Source: an uncultured Catenibacterium sp. (GTDB lineage: Bacteria; Bacillota_I; Bacilli_A; Erysipelotrichales; Coprobacillaceae). From it: a stretch of DNA of 64,000 nt. Both the position numbers and the translations under genes were made by a program. The notes under the pieces were generated by a model. The model was not told the origin of the DNA. It did not search any database and was given only the letters and a program-made list of their open reading frames with translations. Below are positions 60,214 through 64,000 of this stretch, piece after piece (within the stretch, counting starts at the first letter, position 1; each line of letters begins with the position of its first letter). Location of the stretch: the NCBI GenBank assembly GCA_900540685.1, contig UQGS01000007.1:1-64000 (forward strand), read 5' to 3'.

Positions 60214-61317
60214 AATATGCGAATGAATCCAGGAAGAGAATGTATCTAACCCTTCCTTGATTATTTTTGAATCGGAAGTAAATCCAAAGCGTAAATGGTA
60301 TTCCTTATTAAATGCCATACCTGGCACAAAGAATACACCTGTGTCATTCTGTAATGTCTCACATAATTCTTTTGAGGGCATATCAAATAAATAATGTAAG
60401 AAACATACAGTACCATCTTCTGGTATGACACATTCTACTAATTCTTCTTTTTCAAGCCATTCTTTTAATATTCTCTTGTTTTCAAGAATGATATCTCTAC
60501 TTCTATCAAGTATAAGATCTTTATGTTGTAATACAACTGTAGCCAAATAATCATTCCATGGACCAGTAGAGATAATTGTATAATCTCTTCTAAAATTGAT
60601 TTCATCAATGAGTTCTTTAGGTCCCTTGATCCATCCTAGTCTTAGTCCTGCAAAAGAATAAACCTTAGATAAAGAGGCTGTCGCAATACCTAATTCATAC
60701 ATATCAGAAATACTATCACATAGAGTATTATTCATACCACGATAGATTTCATCGACAAGAATATAAATAGAATGACTTCTAGCAAGCTCAATTAATTCTT
60801 CCATCAATGATTGTTTAATAACAGTACCAGTAGGATTATTTGGACTATTTAATATAAACATCTTTGTTTCAGGTTTAATAAGCTTCTTAAAGTCTTCAAT
60901 AACAGGTTCCCAGTTATTGGTTTCATCAAGTTCTACTAGATCATAATCACATCCTAAAGATGCAGGATAAGAATAGAACTGTTCATAGGATGGTGTTAAT
61001 GCAATGATATGGTCTCCTTTATTAAGTAAAGTATCCATGACATGCTCATTAGCATTAATCGCACCATGCGCTACTGCAATATTATCTCTAGTACCTGTCT
61101 TATATAAAGAAAGAATCGCATCTTTTAAAGAATCAGAGCCTGTAATAGGTCCATAATCCATACGCATATGCATAAGATCTCCCATAAGATCTTTATGAAT
61201 TAAAGATTCTAATTCATGAATGGACATATCTGATACACATGTATCAGCTAAATTGTATTGACAATTTTGTTCATGGTTCGTCATCCATGTTTCTACATCA
61301 AATTCCTTTAAATACAC
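60199..61317 (-). CDS. PLP-dependent class I/II aminotransferase
   Basis: A 372-residue fold-type I aminotransferase. It has NSPNNPTGT (157-165), the acidic VDEIYRG (188-194) and the PLP-binding lysine Lys218 in ASLSKVYSFAGLRLGW, with a terminal arginine in YHLRFGF. It starts 21 bases after the ATPase gene of an amino-acid importer and should share its T-box. If that leader senses arginine, an arginine- or related-amino-acid transaminase is a reasonable guess, but substrate specificity cannot be read from the sequence. Confidence 0.88.
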   Translation of the reverse strand: MYLKEFDVETWMTNHEQNCQYNLADTCVSDMSIHELESLIHKDLMGDLMHMRMDYGPITGSDSLKDAILSLYKTGTRDNIAVAHGAINANEHVMDTLLNKGDHIIALTPSYEQFYSYPASLGCDYDLVELDETNNWEPVIEDFKKLIKPETKMFILNSPNNPTGTVIKQSLMEELIELARSHSIYILVDEIYRGMNNTLCDSISDMYELGIATASLSKVYSFAGLRLGWIKGPKELIDEINFRRDYTIISTGPWNDYLATVVLQHKDLILDRSRDIILENKRILKEWLEKEELVECVIPEDGTVCFLHYLFDMPSKELCETLQNDTGVFFVPGMAFNKEYHLRFGFTSDSKIIKEGLDTFSSWIHSHIKEAD

Positions 61318-61338
61318 GTCTTCTTTCTCCTTTATCTA

Positions 61339-62079
61339 TTAATGCATAACTTTAGATAAGAAATCTTTCGCTCTATCACTTTCTGGATGAGAGAAGAAAG
61401 TTTCTGAATCATTTTCTTCTACAATCTTTCCGTTTTCTAAGAAGATAACACGATCTGCAACAGTTCTAGCAAATCCCATTTCATGAGTCACGACCATCAT
61501 AGTCATACCCTGTTTAGCAAGATCCTGCATAACTTCTAATACTTCAATAACCATTTCTGGGTCTAATGCACTTGTAGGTTCATCAAATAGCATCACTTCT
61601 GGATTTAAGCAAAGAGATCTCGCAATGGCTACTCTCTGTTTCTGACCACCAGATAACTTATTTGGATAAGTATCCTTCTTATCTTCAAGACCTACCTTCT
61701 GTAAGTACTTGATAGCTACAGCATTGGCTTCTTCTTCAGTCATACCCATTACCTTAAGTGGTGCAAGTGTTAAGTTTTCTAATACAGTCATATTAGGGAA
61801 TAAGTTGAAGTGCTGGAATACAAATCCCATTTTACTTCTTAACTTATTATATTCAGATGTACCTTCTTTTAAAGGTGTACCATCAATATAAATAGTTCCT
61901 TCTTCAGGTTTTTCTAAGTGATCAATACATCTAAGCACTGTACTTTTACCACTACCTGAAGGTCCAATTAAGCAGACAATTTCACCCTTCTTTAAAGTAA
62001 GAGATACATCGTCTACAGCCTTTAATTTACCAAATTTTTTTGTAATGTGATCCACCTGGATCATGATATCGTTAGTCAC
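61339..62079 (-). CDS. Polar amino-acid ABC transporter ATP-binding protein
   Basis: A 246-residue ATPase of the GlnQ/ArtM type. Walker A is LIGPSGSGKSTVLRCI (about 37-52), then the Q-loop MGFVFQHFNLFPNMTV and LSGGQKQRVAIARSL signature. Walker B is VMLFDEPTSALDPEM and the switch VTHEMGFA. It overlaps the permease gene by 8 bases. The family is certain; substrate prediction rests on the T-box. Confidence 0.94.
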   Translation of the reverse strand: MTNDIMIQVDHITKKFGKLKAVDDVSLTLKKGEIVCLIGPSGSGKSTVLRCIDHLEKPEEGTIYIDGTPLKEGTSEYNKLRSKMGFVFQHFNLFPNMTVLENLTLAPLKVMGMTEEEANAVAIKYLQKVGLEDKKDTYPNKLSGGQKQRVAIARSLCLNPEVMLFDEPTSALDPEMVIEVLEVMQDLAKQGMTMMVVTHEMGFARTVADRVIFLENGKIVEENDSETFFSHPESDRAKDFLSKVMH

Positions 62080-62755
62080 TGACAGCTAATCTCCCTTCTA
62101 CATATCTTGCGATGGCTGAAATACAAAGTGTCATTACTAAATAAATAGCACCTGTTGCAGTTAAAGGTACAAGATAGTTAAATGTATTGGCACCAATAAC
62201 ACTTGCAGTGGCAAGTAATTCTACTGCACCAATTGTGAAAATAAGTGATGAGTCCTTAATTAATGTAATAAATTCACTAATTAGAGGTGGAATGATACGT
62301 TTAAATGCCTGTGGTAAGATAACATAGCGCATAGTCTGAACATAGTTTAAACCAATTGTTTCACACGCTTCCCATTGACCTTTATCAACACCTAGAATAC
62401 CAGATCTGATTAATTCTACCTGATAAGCCCCACTATTTAAGCTCATCGCAATTAAACCACATACATATGGATCAGCCTGGAATCTCTGTCCTGTAATAGA
62501 CTGAACAACAGTAGGTACTGCAAGGTATAAGAACATGATCTGTAATAGCATTGGTGTACCACGGAAGATTTCTACATAAACATTACCAATGGCTCTTAAT
62601 ACAAAATGTTTAGAAAGTTTTAAAGCCGCACCGATAATTCCAAGAATAACACCGAAGAACAAAGCCCCTATTGCAAGTAATAGAGAGTACTTTGCCCCAG
62701 TGAAAATCATGAATTGAATATTAGACGGCGTAAGAATATCCATAATTGTTTTCAT
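62072..62755 (-). CDS. Polar amino-acid ABC transporter permease
   Basis: A HisM/GlnP-type permease of about 227 residues with five membrane segments. The EAA loop is EACETIGLNYVQTMRYVILPQA, and FRGTPMLLQIMFLYLAVPT is the usual periplasmic/TM segment. Two starts are possible; ATG 62755 has AAGGAG at 9 bases, ATG 62761 at only 3. A terminator-like hairpin separates it from the binding-protein gene. Confidence 0.93.
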   Translation of the reverse strand: MKTIMDILTPSNIQFMIFTGAKYSLLLAIGALFFGVILGIIGAALKLSKHFVLRAIGNVYVEIFRGTPMLLQIMFLYLAVPTVVQSITGQRFQADPYVCGLIAMSLNSGAYQVELIRSGILGVDKGQWEACETIGLNYVQTMRYVILPQAFKRIIPPLISEFITLIKDSSLIFTIGAVELLATASVIGANTFNYLVPLTATGAIYLVMTLCISAIARYVEGRLAVSD

Positions 62756-62773
62756 TCGCATTGACTCCTTAAT

Positions 62774-62811
62774 AATAAAAAATTAAGTGCAGACAGAACA
62801 TGTCTGCACTT
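62774..62811 (-). terminator. Hairpin between binding-protein and permease genes
   Basis: A 10-bp perfect stem AAGTGCAGAC/GTCTGCACTT with a 7-base loop (62785-62811), followed by AATTTTTTATT on the minus strand. Partial termination here would give more binding protein than permease, a common arrangement. Confidence 0.7.
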
Positions 62812-62825
62812 ATGTGATTAATAAA

Positions 62826-63569
62826 TTAGCAACCCCATTTAGTTTTTAATTCGTTGTATTTATCAGATTTAACGAATTCATCAACTGCTTTGTTGACATC
62901 CTTCATTAACTTGTCGTTACCCTTTTTAGTGATGATCATGTTTTCTTCTTTGATTAATGGTTCATCAATCATCTTTAAACCAGCATTCTTAGCATAGTTT
63001 TCAGCAACTGCACCATCAAGAACAACTGCATCTAATCCACCAGATTTTAAAGTTTCTACTAAGATCTTAGCATCTTTAACTGTAGTTACTTGAGCACCCT
63101 TAACACTCTTAGCAGCATCTACACCAGTTGCACCTAACTGAGCACCAATCTTCTTACCTTCAAGATCAGATACTTTTGAGAAAGTAGAATCACCTTTTAC
63201 TAAAGCAATCTGTTCAGAAGTGTTGTATGCATGAGACCAAAGAATGTTTTTCCAATCCTTATGATAAGTGAAACCAGAGATACCTAAATCAACCTGATCA
63301 GAAGTGATTGAAGATGAAATAGCATCAAAGCTTAAAGCTTTGAACTTATAAGAATAGTTACCACCATTCTTGTTCATGATCTTAACTAATTCCTTAGTCA
63401 TATCAATATCAAATCCAACCATTTCTTTCTTGTTGTTGTAAGATTCATATGGTGGATAGTCTGGAGATACTCCAATTAATAATTCAGTTTTACCATTAGA
63501 TGATGATCCACAACCAGTCATTCCAACAGCAAGTAACATAACTAATACTACGCTTAATAATTTTTTCAT
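62826..63569 (-). CDS. Amino-acid-binding lipoprotein (ABC transporter)
   Basis: A 247-residue family 3 solute-binding protein. The signal peptide ends VGMTGC, a lipobox with Cys20 as the anchor. The ligand-domain start ELLIGVSPDYPPYESYN and the DIDMTKELVKIM segment are typical of arginine/lysine/glutamine binders. It is the first gene after the T-box. Specificity is predicted as arginine from the leader only. Confidence 0.93.
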   Translation of the reverse strand: MKKLLSVVLVMLLAVGMTGCGSSSNGKTELLIGVSPDYPPYESYNNKKEMVGFDIDMTKELVKIMNKNGGNYSYKFKALSFDAISSSITSDQVDLGISGFTYHKDWKNILWSHAYNTSEQIALVKGDSTFSKVSDLEGKKIGAQLGATGVDAAKSVKGAQVTTVKDAKILVETLKSGGLDAVVLDGAVAENYAKNAGLKMIDEPLIKEENMIITKKGNDKLMKDVNKAVDEFVKSDKYNELKTKWGC

Positions 63570-63602
63570 AAATATGCCCTTCCTTTTTTTAATCTTAAGA
63601 AA

Positions 63603-63830
63603 ACAAAAACGCCTCTTGCTTTCGCAAGAGACGTCAATTAACGCGGTACCACTCTTCTTGATTTATTCCTAAATCCTCTCTTATCCTTAAGGCGGAATAC
63701 CGATAATCCTATGTATTCAGATTATCCTCTCAAAAGTGCGGTTCATTCAACCTTCCATGCTGATCTCTCACCTACATCAGCTCGCTGAGATTTCCAGTTA
63801 AACTACTCTCTTTGTCATTGAGTTTTCTTA
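63603..63830 (-). promoter_or_regulatory. T-box leader of the amino-acid importer, probably arginine
   Basis: On the minus strand: stem I start AAGAGAGTAG, the specifier region GAATGAACCGCACUUUUGAG, the T-box AAGAGTGGTACCGCG (63642-63656), then a terminator stem CTCTTGC/GCAAGAG with TTTTT (63606-63633). In the register of the other three T-boxes here the triplet is CGC, arginine (63738-63740). One-base shifts would read CCG or, further, ACC, so the identity is probable, not certain. Confidence 0.85.
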
Positions 63831-63842
63831 TGTATGTGTCTT

Positions 63843-63870
63843 ATTATAATCAGACGATTTTAATTGTCAA
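63843..63870 (-). promoter_or_regulatory. Promoter of the amino-acid importer T-box transcript
   Basis: TTGACA (63865-63870), 16-base spacer, TATAAT (63843-63848) on the minus strand; both hexamers are perfect. Confidence 0.85.
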
Positions 63871-64000
63871 CAAGAAAAATGATATTTTTCATATTTTTAT
63901 GTAAAAACAACATTTTCTATATATTTTTATGTTAATCGCAAACTTTAAATAATTTATTTCACAAATGAGTGTATTTTATGAAAAACTTTATACATAAAAT
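63871..64000. other. AT-rich intergenic edge, nothing recognised
   Basis: Very AT-rich sequence upstream of the last promoter, with poly-A/T stretches that could act as an UP element. I see no open frame or hairpin worth calling. Confidence 0.5.

Noticed and set aside
1..64000. tRNA, rRNA or prophage genes
   Set aside because: None recognised on either strand; tRNA-like hits were the T-box leaders only.

Overview
The window is a low-GC, Gram-positive (Bacillota) chromosome segment. Evidence: PolC-type replicative polymerase, four T-box leaders, consensus TTGACA/TATAAT promoters, strong AGGAGG ribosome binding sites, and blocks syntenic with Bacillus (rpsB-tsf, pyrH-frr, uppS-cdsA-dxr-rseP-polC, rimP-nusA-ylxR-ylxQ-infB-rbfA, truB-ribF-rpsO-pnp, murC-ytxG-ytxH-ccpA, hisS-aspS, relA-apt-recJ). 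No sporulation genes are seen. From memory of family distributions I favour an Erysipelotrichia gut commensal (Catenibacterium/Holdemanella/Coprobacillus-like); this is inference. Apart from a possible gene tail at the left edge, every gene is on the minus strand, so operons read from high to low coordinates.

Layout. 0.1-4.8 kb: rimP-nusA-infB-rbfA translation/transcription operon. 4.8-13 kb: uppS-cdsA-dxr-rseP-polC (isoprenoid and phospholipid synthesis, site-2 protease, DNA polymerase). 13-18 kb: pyrH-frr, a purine permease followed by an orphan IS200/IS605-like element, tsf and rpsB. 18-21.2 kb: mreCD, radC, then an accessory pocket with a truncated TnpB RuvC core and two tandem short genes for double-glycine-leader peptides. 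21.2-30.4 kb: valS with a valine T-box, a PTS IIB protein, engB, lon, tig and a TPR-like protein. 30.4-32.3 kb: an IS607-family element with 13-bp inverted repeats, intact tnpB and a decayed serine-recombinase tnpA. 32.3-41.6 kb: pfkA (CcpA site in the promoter), maf-pnp, rpsO, ribF-truB, tyrS (tyrosine T-box), a ClC protein. 41.7-47.7 kb: ccpA-ytxH-ytxG-murC and a small accessory cluster (GNAT, HAD, DUF4261, two unknowns). 47.8-56.9 kb: hisS-aspS-M24 peptidase (T-box with overlapping GAC/CAC), relA, apt, recJ. 56.9-64 kb: a ComN-like protein, a zinc uptake operon with its Fur-family repressor and a symmetric operator array, and an amino-acid ABC importer plus aminotransferase under a T-box whose best-register specifier is CGC (arginine).

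Most of the window is conserved housekeeping. The likely new material is the pair of 50- and 53-residue GG-leader peptides at 20.8-21.15 kb with the adjacent mini-RuvC protein. Next in interest are the mobile-element remnants, the dual-codon T-box and the zur operator architecture.
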